DNA of 64,000 nt from NCBI GenBank assembly GCA_963205185.1, contig CAUJHZ010000041.1, positions 1 through 64,000 of the forward strand, given 5' to 3'. Of this stretch, positions 17,026 to 26,812 are shown piece after piece. Position 1 is the first letter of the stretch. Each line of letters opens with the position of its first letter. The notes beneath the pieces were generated by a model that saw only the letters and a program-made list of their open reading frames with translations, was not told where the DNA came from and ran no database searches. The position numbers and the translations under genes were made by a program. The stretch is from Planctomycetota bacterium (GTDB taxonomy: Bacteria > Planctomycetota > Phycisphaerae > Phycisphaerales > UBA5793).

Positions 17026-18575
17026 ATGCCGCAGCCAGCTGTAGGAATCGACCTCGGCACGACGTATTCGGCGTTGGCGGCGATCAACCCAGCCGGCAAA
17101 CCAGAGATCGTTCCAAACAAGGAAGGCGAGAGGATCACAGCCTCGCGGTGTACTTTCAGCCCGATGGCACGGTTGTGGTGGGTCAAACTGCTGTCAATGC
17201 GGCGCAAGGCTTTCCCGATCGAGTGGTGCGGTGGGTCAAGCGACACATGGGCAACCCTTCATGGCACACGAACATCAATGGTCGGGACTACTCGCCCGTC
17301 GACATCAGCGCCATGATCCTCAAGAAGGTGAAGCAGGACGCGGAATCCATCCTCGGGCCGTTGAAGTCTGCCGTGGTTACTGTGCCAGCGTACTTTGATG
17401 AGGTCCGCAGAAAAGCGACGATGGACGCCGCTGCACAAGCTGGTCTTGAAGTGCTCCGGATCATCAACGAACCGACTGCCGCCGCGCTCGCGTACGCGAC
17501 CGGAATACAGATGAAGGGTCGAATACTAATTTATGACTTCGGCGGCGGTACCTTTGATGTTTCAATCGTTGAAATCGAATCTGCAGAGGATGTTCGTGTC
17601 ATCGCCTCGGAAGGCGACCACCAGCTCGGAGGCTTTGACCTCGATAAAGTCCTGGCAATGCACTTCAACGAAGTCTTTCATACGAGCCACGGTGTCCAAC
17701 TCTTCGCCAGCTTCGACGATCCAGCCGCCCACGATCCACTTGTCAAGGCGGAGTCCACCAAGAGACAACTGTCCCGCCTACCGGCACATTCTGTGCCGCT
17801 CAACTGGGGCGGCCACTCGATGCTCGCCTCCGTGGCACGATCAGCCTTCGAGACACTCATTCGCGATCACATCGTTCGAACCGAAATGCTCATTGAGAAC
17901 GCACTGGACGCGGCCGGGATCGCCGCGAGCGCCATTGATGAGGTCGTCCTGGTTGGAGGCTCCACTCGGATTCCCGCGGTCCAGGAGATGCTGCGCCGGA
18001 AGTTCAATCGCGCACCCGTCTGCCGGGTTAATCCGGATGAGGCAGTCGCGCTTGGCGCAGCCTTACAGGCCGGCATGCTCATGGTCGAACGGGGACTGAT
18101 TGACCTCCCCACCGATGCAAAGCAGTCCCTCGAGCGCACCCGTCTGCGGGATGTGGCGCCTCACAGTTATGGTACGATCTATGTTGGCGACGCACATGGA
18201 CGGCTGGGGCTTCGCAATGAGATTCTGATTCCAAAGAACACGCCTCTCCCCTGCTCTAAGACCAAGCCGTTCTACACGGTCGTCGCCGATCAGCAGTCCG
18301 TCCAATGTCGAATCACGCAGGGCGAGGACGAGGATCCGGAATTTGCCAACACAATCGCAGAGGGTGTTCTCGAATTGCCGCCCGGCCGCCCTGCGGAATG
18401 CGAAGTTCGGGTCACCTATTCCTACGACGCCAATGGTCGAATGTCATGTGAGTTTCTCGATGTGGAATCTGGCCATGTGAAGCGCTTCGACCTGGACATC
18501 GCGGCCAAAATCCGCCCGTCCGTTGCGGTTCCTTCGCTTGACCAAGTGTGCTTTGAAGACCTCGTTATTGAGTGA
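17026..18575 (+). pseudogene. Hsp70/DnaK-like chaperone, interrupted by a frameshift
   Basis: Hsp70 ATPase chaperone. The N-terminus (GIDLGTTYSALAAINPAG) is read from ATG 17026. Between 17141 and 17149 the homology jumps to another frame, which continues VYFQPDGTVVVGQTAVNA to the end at 18575. Adding one base there restores a 516-residue protein. All diagnostic motifs are present: NEPTAAALAYATG, IYDFGGGTFDVSIVE and VVLVGGSTRIPAVQ. The protein is shorter than DnaK (~640): the beta substrate-binding domain is present but the helical lid is missing. It may be a true pseudogene, a programmed shift or a sequencing error. Intact neighbours and otherwise clean coding argue for an error or a very recent mutation. 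Confidence 0.85.
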
Positions 18576-19797
18576 GCCCCAATTGGAAGATTTCGCCGGC
18601 TGCTTTCTCCTAGTGTTGGTGTTCATCATCGTGCCGGCGCTGCTTCGCGCGCTCATACGGGGCTTTCAGACGGATCCGGACGGGATCAATGCACGTAACA
18701 GCGCAATCCTGCGTCATGTTCAGGACGCACAGCGCAAGGGCCTGACGGTCAAGTGCGTCGATGATCAGATCCCGACAAAGGATGGCTCTTCTCTCCCCAT
18801 CAAGAAGATTGTCGTCTCCGGTTCTCTGATCACGCCCATGGAGAATCAACCGGCGATCGTTCGCGTTGTACTCTTGGACATCACTGACGCTCCTGAGGAT
18901 CCGGCTCCCATCTTCTGCCTCCTTCCCGATCTCTGCGATGAGGACGGCGTCTTCCAGGTGGCGCAACCCACCACCATACCATACCAATTCTCAGAAGTAA
19001 GTGAAATGGTGATTGGCGCGGTTCCACTCTTCGCACTGGTGAGTGCAAGGAAAGGGCCGCGCAAGATACGACTCCTCGTCTTCTTTGCTGATCCAGACGA
19101 CGCCATGCGCGTATTCGCACAGGGTATGGCTACATTCGCGTACAAACAGGAGATCCCCGGCTACATCGAGATTGGCGAGCGGACGAAGGCGCACGAACGA
19201 CAAATCGCCTGCCTGGCTCTCGCGATCTCGGCGGCGGACGGACACATCGACGAAAGGGAACACACAATAATCCGACGATTCTTCAGCGAAAGATTCGCCG
19301 ATCTTGACGACGCCGCCGAACGCCGCAAGAAGGTGACCGAAGCATTGCAGGAGACGTTGACGGTTCTCCAGGCGCGTCGCTTGGACGCAAAGACCCTCAT
19401 TGGCAAACTGTGCCACGAGCTCCAGTCGGGCGGAGAGACGAATGTCGCGCAAGCCGCATATGAACTCTGTGTGCAGGTCGTCGCGGCCGATGAAGCTGTC
19501 GATCCGCGTGAACAGGAGGCTCTCGATTTCATCGCAAAATCGCTTGCACTGCCGCCACGATTCGTGCGAGAGATACATGACCGTAACCTACGTCTGTCCA
19601 TGTACGATGACGCTGAAGATGAGGCTCTCGTTGGGATGCCTGCAGGGCTGCCGCTCGACAAGAAGATCCAATTCCTGAACGAGGAATTCCGAAAATGGAG
19701 GTCGCGGGCGACAAACAAGGATCCTCAGATTGCCGCAGAAGCGACCTTGCGACTCGAGCGCATCGCGAAACTACGGAGACAGCTGAGCGATGCCTGA
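18568..19797 (+). CDS. Membrane-anchored TerB-like domain protein
   Basis: About 409 residues. A single N-terminal hydrophobic segment (CFLLVLVFIIVPALLRALI) predicts a membrane anchor, followed by a beta-rich region (residues ~50-210). After it comes a TerB/DjlA-N-like helical region with acidic metal-binding signatures: ALAISAADGHIDEREH and CVQVVAADEAVDPREQEAL. TerB-type domains occur in stress and tellurite-resistance modules. The start is uncertain; TTG 18568 overlaps the Hsp70 stop by eight bases, but no strong ribosome site is seen, and later TTG/GTG codons are possible. The stop overlaps the start of the next gene by eight bases, so the four genes form one operon. Confidence 0.72.
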   Translation: MSEPQLEDFAGCFLLVLVFIIVPALLRALIRGFQTDPDGINARNSAILRHVQDAQRKGLTVKCVDDQIPTKDGSSLPIKKIVVSGSLITPMENQPAIVRVVLLDITDAPEDPAPIFCLLPDLCDEDGVFQVAQPTTIPYQFSEVSEMVIGAVPLFALVSARKGPRKIRLLVFFADPDDAMRVFAQGMATFAYKQEIPGYIEIGERTKAHERQIACLALAISAADGHIDEREHTIIRRFFSERFADLDDAAERRKKVTEALQETLTVLQARRLDAKTLIGKLCHELQSGGETNVAQAAYELCVQVVAADEAVDPREQEALDFIAKSLALPPRFVREIHDRNLRLSMYDDAEDEALVGMPAGLPLDKKIQFLNEEFRKWRSRATNKDPQIAAEATLRLERIAKLRRQLSDA

Positions 19798-20917
19798 GTA
19801 CTCGGAGTTCGAGCGACTGTGCCATCGATTGCGGTTTGCGCTCGACGTGCCCACCGGGCACGAAGTGGAAGATTCGCACTACCTTCCGGAGTTCGTCGCT
19901 CGCGTACGGTCCGCCGGACTTCAGGTGACTCCGACCACCGTACCCGGGGTTGCGCAGGCCGTGAGCGCAGTGGCAAACGGGCTCCATTTGGCGCGCGAGC
20001 CGGAGGTCTACATCGTCGCCGACTCGGAACCCAACGCGTTCGTTCCGCCTCTGTCTATCGATCGTCGCCCAATTGTGGTGCTGAACAGCGGACTGGTCTC
20101 GCTGCTGAGCCAGAACGAGTTGATGTTTGCCGTCGCCCACGAACTCGCTCATCTCGGCTTGCGGCACACCTCTCGCACGCCTGCTCCAAGGCAGACAAGC
20201 GAGTTTCAGGCCCTTCAGAACCGCTCGATTCAGCGATATGCGGAGATTTCTGCCGATCGTGTCGCTCTGACATGCACCCGGAGCGTCTTCGTGGCAGCAC
20301 GAGTCATGCTTCAACTTGCGAGTGGCCTACCTTCCGAGCACTTAGGACTCGACATCGAATCCTTTATCCGACAAATCGATCGGGAGCCTGGCGAAATCAG
20401 TCGTGAGTGGGAACTCGCCCTATCTCATCCGTCAACGCCGTTTCGATTGTGGGCGTTGCTTCGATTCAGTCACTCCGACACATACACCACGCTGACGAAC
20501 CAAGGCGGTTGCGGTGCTCCCATTGGAGAGATCGACCAGCAGATTGCGCTGCGCTTCGCGGAGATGGGCGATGGCCGCCTAACTGAGATGGAGGCGTGCC
20601 TCTACAGGAGCAGCCTAGTTTGGGCTGGCGCAGCAATGGTCATGGACGACGACATCATTGAGGACGGAGAAGTTGCCGCCCTTGAACATCTTGTCGGCGA
20701 GGAGCTCGCAGGCAAGGCGATAACGTTCGCAAGGTCGAATGGTCGTGACGCCGTCCTGACAAAGCTGTCCGAGTCGTTGGCCCGAGCGAATGCCGCAAGC
20801 CTGGCGACCCGTCGCAGACTTGATCAGGCGGTTCAGGCATTCGCGATGTCACTCGATCTGGATTTATCAGGCACGGGGGCAGGACGTGTGCTTCAACAGT
20901 GCCTAAGTCTTCGATAG
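19790..20917 (+). CDS. M48-like metallopeptidase with TerB-like tail
   Basis: A 375-residue zinc metallopeptidase. The active-site helix is AVAHELAHLGLRH (HELAH = HExxH, residues ~118-122). The third zinc ligand is probably the Glu of YAEISADRVAL, the usual ExxxD of M48 enzymes. The upstream NAFVPP...IVVLNSGLVSLL is also M48-like. The segment GAAMVMDDDIIEDGEVAALE near residue 285 repeats the acidic pattern of TerB domains and echoes the neighbouring gene. No transmembrane segments are evident, unlike HtpX. Overlap with the TerB-like gene implies coupled translation. A chaperone-linked protease handling misfolded proteins is the natural inference. Confidence 0.82.
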   Translation: MPEYSEFERLCHRLRFALDVPTGHEVEDSHYLPEFVARVRSAGLQVTPTTVPGVAQAVSAVANGLHLAREPEVYIVADSEPNAFVPPLSIDRRPIVVLNSGLVSLLSQNELMFAVAHELAHLGLRHTSRTPAPRQTSEFQALQNRSIQRYAEISADRVALTCTRSVFVAARVMLQLASGLPSEHLGLDIESFIRQIDREPGEISREWELALSHPSTPFRLWALLRFSHSDTYTTLTNQGGCGAPIGEIDQQIALRFAEMGDGRLTEMEACLYRSSLVWAGAAMVMDDDIIEDGEVAALEHLVGEELAGKAITFARSNGRDAVLTKLSESLARANAASLATRRRLDQAVQAFAMSLDLDLSGTGAGRVLQQCLSLR

Positions 20918-21017
20918 CACGGGCGTGGCAAGAGCGCGCATGGCGCCGCCCCACGGCATAGGTAACCCATGACGGCGCTCTTCGCGCGCCGCTTCATGTT
21001 CTGTGCCGGAGTCTGCC

Positions 21018-21419
21018 GTGCCTGCAAGTACCGATCCCGCCACCATGTCCGCCGCCGAGCGTCGCGTCGAGGTCGCCCGCATCCTCGCGGCGGCCTTGTT
21101 CGGTACGTCCGGGCCGCCCGGGCGCAAGCATCTTTGCCTCCCGCGGATTCCACAGATTCCGGCAACATCGCACTTGAACTCGGCGAGCCTTCGCGCGATC
21201 CTCGAACGGAACTCGATCGGGCTGCTGAGCACGGCGGGCACAGCCGCGGACTCCGCCGATCCGTCTTCCGCGGCATGGCTGGGGCGTTACGCGAGTCACG
21301 ACGCCGTGCGAGGCTCCTCTCTCTGGAACGTGCGAGAGACCGCTGGAGGATACGACAAGAGATTTCTCGATCTCTTGGAAACATGCGCTGGTAGAACGCG
21401 ACCGTTGGAGAAGTCGTAG
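21018..21419 (+). pseudogene. Chimeric remnant: small hypothetical fused to GIY-YIG-nuclease tail
   Basis: An open frame that appears to join two broken genes. The first part (DPATMSAAERRVEVARILAA) resembles the start of a small protein commonly found beside recombinases. From about residue 45 the sequence instead resembles the C-terminal half of GIY-YIG-type nucleases (SLRAILERNSIGLLS, then DPSSAAWLGRYASHDAV and SSLWNVRETAGGYD). The catalytic GIY-YIG strand is absent. Start codons are weak (GTG at 21018, another at 21003). I read this as recombination debris at the edge of two operons. The assignment is from memory of family patterns. Confidence 0.45.
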
Positions 21420-21620
21420 ATGCCGACGATAGCCTTATCGGTTGCGCGAAGCAGAAGCGATCGGTCGCATGCGCCGCTCAGGACTTGTACGGCTCGCCGC
21501 TGCTCCTGAAGGCCCAGCGCGCCCAAGTGTACCATGAGTCCGGCGGGTTTGTCCGGACCGCTGAATTGGTGGCCACATCATCACGTCGCAAGGATCATTC
21601 GCGCCACTATCCGGCGCGGG

Positions 21621-22121
21621 TCATTTCAGGGCGATGCTTCGCCGATGGCGCGTTCCGTCGGGGAGTTCAATCTCGATCCACAAACTCTTTGAGCCCTCCA
21701 ACGCACCTGGAAGAGCGGCCTCTCCGTGGTAGTGGTCATCATGGGATTCAGCCTTGACTTTGACGATTCCCGTGGCTGCTTCGTCACCAATCCAGAACCG
21801 CAGCGCTGCCGGCGCCGGACCGGAGACGCGCCGAATCTCCACCGGTGCTTCGCCACCGGGCACGAGTTCGCTCGCCAGCGAAGCTTCCAGCGTCACTCCG
21901 GAGATTTCGATCTGACCGAGTGGTCGCATCTCCAATTCGTCGTGATCGTCGGCCTCCCCCGCCGCGCCGCCCGTGCCATGGTCATGCCCGTCATGATCAT
22001 CGTGCGCCGACGACGGCGAGTGTGAGTCTTTGGGCTCGCTCTTCTTACAGGCCGTCAAGCCCGCGACACCAATCAACCCCAACGCGGCCAAGAGCACGAC
22101 ATGATTCCGAAAATGCAACAT
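21621..22121 (-). CDS. Histidine-rich lipoprotein of the metal-efflux operon
   Basis: A 166-residue predicted lipoprotein: signal peptide MLHFRNHVVLLAALGLIGVA with lipobox LTAC. The mature N-terminus is rich in His and Asp (HDDHDGHDHGTGG), likely to bind divalent metal. The rest is a small beta domain (PVEIRRVSGPAPAALRFWIG). The start is ATG 22121 with an AAAGGAG box; the frame extends a few codons upstream without such support. It lies 17 bases downstream of the RND pump gene and is probably the last gene of that operon, acting as a periplasmic metal-binding partner. About 200 bases beyond its stop hold no convincing gene. Confidence 0.78.
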   Translation of the reverse strand: MLHFRNHVVLLAALGLIGVAGLTACKKSEPKDSHSPSSAHDDHDGHDHGTGGAAGEADDHDELEMRPLGQIEISGVTLEASLASELVPGGEAPVEIRRVSGPAPAALRFWIGDEAATGIVKVKAESHDDHYHGEAALPGALEGSKSLWIEIELPDGTRHRRSIALK

Positions 22122-22138
22122 TGCTGGTTCTCCTTTGG

Positions 22139-25100
22139 TCAAGGGTGGTTGCCTGTGAGTGACATGTGCCGATTACTCGTGGAAGTCGTCGTTGCCCGCC
22201 GGAGGAAGGTGCGCCCGAAGATCAGTGAATAGCCGGCCGGTACGACAAAGAGATTCAGGAACGTGGAGGTCAGCAGTCCGCCGAGCGTCACGATCGCCAA
22301 CGGAGCCAGGAGCTCGCTTCCCGGCTTGCCGGCGGCCAGTGCCAACGGGAGCAACCCGAGTGCCGCCGCCAGCGCGGTCATGAGAATCGGCACGAGGCGC
22401 TCCATCGAGCCCTGCAGGATGGCTCGATCGAGGGGCACGCCCTCTTCCTGCATCAGGTGATTGTAGTGGTTGATGAGCAGAATCCCGTTGCGAACCGCTA
22501 TGCCGAACAGCGTGATGAACCCGACCATGCTGGCGATCGAGATCACCGGCGGGACGTACGTGCTGCCGATCCCGGCCAGCGCCAGTACATTCGCGAGCGG
22601 GGCGCTCTCTGTCAGGAAGATCGCCGCGATGCCCCCGATAAGCGCCAGCGGCATGTTCAGCATGACCAGGAGAGCTGCCCGCAAAGATCGCGTCGAAATC
22701 TGCAGCAGCATGAGCATGACAACCGCAATCGCCAAGCCAGCGATCAGGATAGTTCGCGAAGCTGATTGCTGAGCCTCGAACTGCCCGCCGTAATGAACCG
22801 TCAGCCCGGCTCTCTGAACGATGGGGTTCACGCGCTCCTGGACGGCCTGCACGAGATCGCCCAGATTTGATCCTTCAGCCACGTTGAGCGAGACGACCGC
22901 TTTGCGTTGAGCATTCTCGCGGCTGATCATGCTGCTGGATCGCTGCGGACCGATGTCTGCCACATCGCGCAAGCGAACCGTCGCACCGCCACGTCCCCGC
23001 AGTAGCAGGTCACGCACCTGCTCGAATGACTCGCGCTGGGTGGGGTCAAGGCGGACCACGAGGTCGTACTGGCGGATGCCCTGATTCACCGTGTCCACGA
23101 CCTCGCCGTAGATTGCTTCCCGAACCTGCTCCGCGGCATCGGCGGGACTCAGTCCAAATGCAGCGAGTTCTGCGTGCCTGTATCGCACGGGCAGCGAGGT
23201 GATCATCACTTCGCGACTCGCGTTGACATCGCGCGCACCGGCGATCGACTGAAGCTCGACCTGGACTTGCTTGGCCGTGTCGCGCAGTGCATTGAGATCA
23301 TCACCAAAGATGCTGATCGCAATGGCGGCGGGTGTGCCGGAGAGAACATGACTGAGTCGATGTTCGATGGGCTGTCCAACCATGGTCGTGATGCCTGGAA
23401 TGGACCCGAGAATCTGGTCGAGTTGTCGGCGCACCGCCTCGGGCTCGGCGCCGTCTTCGATTGTGACCTCGATCTCGGAGTTGCTCACCGGTTCCGCATG
23501 CTCGTCACGCTCAGCGCGGCCAGTGCGGCGTGACACCGACCGAACGCCCTCGATCGCCGCAAGTTGTCTCTCGACCTGAGTGGCGAGGCGATCGCTCTCG
23601 TCCAGAGACGTGCCGGGCGGAGCCAGCAAGAACACCGTGAAGGTGCCTTCATTGAAGGAAGGCAGAAACGAACTCCCAAAGGTGCTCGCGAGCCAGAGCG
23701 CGGCCGCAGTCGCCAGGCCCGCGGCACTGAGCACGACACCTCGATATTGCACCGCCGCTGCCAGCGACGGCCCGTAGGCTCGCTTCAGCAGCCGAACGAG
23801 CCACGCATCCTGCATGTGCTCGTCATGGCCTCGGCCGAGTCGACCGCGCAGCAACACGCGGCACAGCGCAGGCGTCACGGTCAACGCCACGATCAGGGAA
23901 GCGAGAATCGAGATCATGTAGGTCAGCGCCAACGGCTGGAAGAATCGGCCTTCGAGACCCTCGAGAAAGAGCAGAGGAACGAAGACCATGACGATGATCA
24001 CGGTGGCAAAGACCATGGCCGGCCGAATCTCGTTACTGGCATCAAACACGACCTCGGCGATGGGGCGACGCTGGTCTTCCGCCTTGGCTGCATTCTGCTT
24101 GAGCCTTCGGAACACGTTCTCGACGTCGATGATCGCATCGTCAACCAACACACCGATCGCGACCGTCAGCCCGCCGAGGGTCATCACATTCAGTCCGAGT
24201 CCCAGGGCATCCATGATCAGGAGACCCACGGCAAGAGAGATTGGAAGGGCTGTCAGCGTGATCAGTGTTGTACGAAGATTCATCAGGAACAGAATGAGCA
24301 CAATCGCGACGATCACTACGGCTTCAGTCAACACCTTGGTGACGTTGTGGACCGATCGATTGATGAAATGCGACTGCCGCACCACATCCCGATTCAGCAC
24401 CATCCCTTCGCGCAGTGTCGGTTCGATCTGGTCGAGCAGCGCGTCGATCTGATCGGTAAGCGCCAGCGTGTTGGTTCCGGGCGACTTTTGAATTGACACG
24501 ATGACGGCGCGCGATCCACTCTCCGAACCCTCGCCTCTCTTGAGGGCGGCGCCGAGTTGGACTTCCGCTACCTGTCCAATGGTAACCGGAACGCCGTCAT
24601 GAAACGCGATGATGGTCTCGCCGATGTCGCGCGGCTTGGAGACCCGGCTCAACTGCCGGATTGGAATCTCGAAGTTCCCAACGTTGGTGAGGTAGCCGGC
24701 GCTGGCGGTGCTGTGAGCGCCACCTGCCGCCTCGACAACGTCGGAAATCGTCAGGCCGTAGAGCCGAAGTCGTTCCTGATCGACATTCACCTGATACTCG
24801 GGCAACTCCCCTCCGATGGCCACCACCTGTGCCACACCGGGCACGGAGAGGAGCTTGTTGCGCAGCTCGAACTCGGCATACGAGCGCAATTCCATCGGTG
24901 AGACGCTTCCGTCCGGAGACGACAGCGAGACCAGCATGATCTCGCCCGCGATCGACGTGATGGGAGTGATAAACGGCTCAACATCCTCCGGCAGGTTCTC
25001 ACGTACAGCGGCGAGGCGCTCCGCGACGAGTTGACGCGCGTCGTAGAGATTGGCGCCCCAATTCAGATCGACGTACACGATGGATAGTCCGATGGCGCTG

Positions 25101-25354
25101 GTGCTTCGCACACGCCGCACTCCCGTCATTCCGTTGACGGCAGCCTCGATGGGGAAACTGATGTACTGCTCAACTTCATCTGCGGCAAGCCCACCCGCCT
25201 CGGCCATGATCGTGACTGTCGGTGCGTTGAGTTCCGGAAACACATCCACGCTCATTCGAGGCAGACGGTAACCCGCATACCCGACCAGCAGGACGGCGGC
25301 CATCAGCACCAGTGAGGAGTACTGAAGTGAAAACCGAATCAGCGCTTTGAGCAT
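22139..25354 (-). CDS. czcA: Heavy-metal RND efflux pump, inner-membrane transporter (CzcA/CusA family)
   Basis: A 1071-residue proton-driven RND transporter, full family length. It begins with a membrane helix (LIRFSLQYSSLVLMAAVLLV), followed by the porter domain (VDVFPELNAPTVTIMAEAGG) typical of the heavy-metal group. The transmembrane helix-4 signature reads VAIGVLVDDAIIDVEN, with two Asp for proton relay. A second porter half (FNEGTFTVFLLAPPGTSLDE) and the C-terminal membrane half follow. It starts four bases after the adaptor stop. The metal cannot be fixed from sequence; the His-rich neighbours favour divalent cations such as Co, Zn, Cd, or Cu. Confidence 0.93.
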   Translation of the reverse strand: MLKALIRFSLQYSSLVLMAAVLLVGYAGYRLPRMSVDVFPELNAPTVTIMAEAGGLAADEVEQYISFPIEAAVNGMTGVRRVRSTSAIGLSIVYVDLNWGANLYDARQLVAERLAAVRENLPEDVEPFITPITSIAGEIMLVSLSSPDGSVSPMELRSYAEFELRNKLLSVPGVAQVVAIGGELPEYQVNVDQERLRLYGLTISDVVEAAGGAHSTASAGYLTNVGNFEIPIRQLSRVSKPRDIGETIIAFHDGVPVTIGQVAEVQLGAALKRGEGSESGSRAVIVSIQKSPGTNTLALTDQIDALLDQIEPTLREGMVLNRDVVRQSHFINRSVHNVTKVLTEAVVIVAIVLILFLMNLRTTLITLTALPISLAVGLLIMDALGLGLNVMTLGGLTVAIGVLVDDAIIDVENVFRRLKQNAAKAEDQRRPIAEVVFDASNEIRPAMVFATVIIVMVFVPLLFLEGLEGRFFQPLALTYMISILASLIVALTVTPALCRVLLRGRLGRGHDEHMQDAWLVRLLKRAYGPSLAAAVQYRGVVLSAAGLATAAALWLASTFGSSFLPSFNEGTFTVFLLAPPGTSLDESDRLATQVERQLAAIEGVRSVSRRTGRAERDEHAEPVSNSEIEVTIEDGAEPEAVRRQLDQILGSIPGITTMVGQPIEHRLSHVLSGTPAAIAISIFGDDLNALRDTAKQVQVELQSIAGARDVNASREVMITSLPVRYRHAELAAFGLSPADAAEQVREAIYGEVVDTVNQGIRQYDLVVRLDPTQRESFEQVRDLLLRGRGGATVRLRDVADIGPQRSSSMISRENAQRKAVVSLNVAEGSNLGDLVQAVQERVNPIVQRAGLTVHYGGQFEAQQSASRTILIAGLAIAVVMLMLLQISTRSLRAALLVMLNMPLALIGGIAAIFLTESAPLANVLALAGIGSTYVPPVISIASMVGFITLFGIAVRNGILLINHYNHLMQEEGVPLDRAILQGSMERLVPILMTALAAALGLLPLALAAGKPGSELLAPLAIVTLGGLLTSTFLNLFVVPAGYSLIFGRTFLRRATTTSTSNRHMSLTGNHP

Positions 25355-25357
25355 GGC

Positions 25358-26812
25358 TTACTCGTCCTCTCCCTCGTGGAACGTTCCATCCGGATGGAAG
25401 TGCCCCCCCTTCTGAATGGTCCCGCTCGTGGCGAGCATCAACTGGAACGCACCGTCAAGGACGACTTCATCGCCATCGCGCACTCCGCTCAGCAGTGCGA
25501 CCCATCGCCCGTCATCCATGCCCAGATCCGCTTCGATGCGAATCGCTTCGTCCGGATTGTCGGGATTGCGCCGAAAGATCACCGGATGCAGTCCATCTCG
25601 CTGGACCGCGGCGAGCGGGACGGCAAGTTCGGCCTGCGCGGCTTCGTCAGTGACGATTTCAAGTTGTGCCGTCACGCCGGGCCTGGCCCAGGACTTCAAT
25701 TCCGTCGGCACAACAAACAGCTCGAGCGTTCGGTCATTCGGATCACCTGCCAATCCGATCGCGAGCCGTCCTGACATGGTCTCCTGCAATCTGACCGCGC
25801 GACCGGTGGCCGTCGGTGTCGGCGGCACGATGTGGGCCGGCAGGCCATCGCTCAATGCCCCCAGATCACTCTGCAGGGCGGATGCCCGAAAGCGCAACTG
25901 GTCCGGTCGTACGATGGACAGGACCGTGGACTTCTCGTCCGCCCAGGATCCGTTGGTCAGACCCAACGATTCCACAACGCCTGCCTCGGCCGCGTAAATC
26001 TCGATGGTGTTGATCGCCATCCAGCGCGGCTCCTCACCGTGATCTGTCCGTACGATTTCGATCAGTGAGTCGTGCTGCAGTCCGACGATCGCGGCAGCGG
26101 AATCAAGCAGAAAGTTCTTTCGCGAGTTGGCTGCATCGAGTTCAGCAATGGTCTGGGCGCGCTCCGCTTCGAGCGTGGCCTTCTTTTCCTGTACGTTGGC
26201 CAGTTCGGCGCGCGTCGTGGCAAGCGAGGAGCGCGCCTCGGCCATTTCGTTGATCCGGCCCCCGCCGGCCTCGCGCAGGGACTGGAGCTGCTCAACTCGC
26301 TCCTCCCACACTCGGACGGTTTCGTGCAGGCTGGTTTCATGCCGCTCATGCGCGGCCCAGAGCGGGTCGAACGTGGCGTGCTTCGCCTCGAGGCGGCGCA
26401 GCGTGGCTTCGGCCTCCACAATGTCCTGCTGCACGTCGCGCCATGCGGGAGAATCGATGCGATACAGCGAGGTTCCCGCTTCGACTCGATCAAACTGCTG
26501 GACAAGCAGCTCCACCCGACCGGGAACCGGGGTGCGGTACTCGCGCCGTGCCGTGGGGAGATACTCAAACCGTCCCGGTGCTCGAAGCGTCTGCTCGATC
26601 TGTCTCCGCTCGACGGTCACAAACGAAATGCCGAGATTCGCTCGCACCGAGTGAGGAATGGCAATTCGGTTCGAGTCTCCAGGAACCGGTGCATCATGCG
26701 CTCCGGACTCGGACCCGGAGGTGCCATCGGATCCTCTGTCGCGATCACAGGAAGTGAGCATGATCGGTACGAGTAGCACCATGCACGTACCGAGCTTCAA
26801 GATGTGATTCAT
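25358..26812 (-). CDS. czcB: RND efflux periplasmic adaptor (CzcB/CusB family)
   Basis: A 484-residue membrane-fusion protein. A lipoprotein signal (MNHILKLGTCMVLLVPIMLTSC) anchors it in the inner membrane. The lipoyl-like half motif (TPVPGRVELLVQQFDRVEAG) is followed by a long coiled-coil hairpin (~150-260) and the second half (EIYAAEAGVVESLGLTNGSW). The barrel and membrane-proximal domains come last. The C-terminus ends in GGHFHPDGTFHEGEDE, a His/Glu-rich tail likely to bind metal. It bridges the pump and the outer-membrane factor. Its ATG overlaps the outer-membrane-factor stop as ATGA. Confidence 0.92.
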   Translation of the reverse strand: MNHILKLGTCMVLLVPIMLTSCDRDRGSDGTSGSESGAHDAPVPGDSNRIAIPHSVRANLGISFVTVERRQIEQTLRAPGRFEYLPTARREYRTPVPGRVELLVQQFDRVEAGTSLYRIDSPAWRDVQQDIVEAEATLRRLEAKHATFDPLWAAHERHETSLHETVRVWEERVEQLQSLREAGGGRINEMAEARSSLATTRAELANVQEKKATLEAERAQTIAELDAANSRKNFLLDSAAAIVGLQHDSLIEIVRTDHGEEPRWMAINTIEIYAAEAGVVESLGLTNGSWADEKSTVLSIVRPDQLRFRASALQSDLGALSDGLPAHIVPPTPTATGRAVRLQETMSGRLAIGLAGDPNDRTLELFVVPTELKSWARPGVTAQLEIVTDEAAQAELAVPLAAVQRDGLHPVIFRRNPDNPDEAIRIEADLGMDDGRWVALLSGVRDGDEVVLDGAFQLMLATSGTIQKGGHFHPDGTFHEGEDE

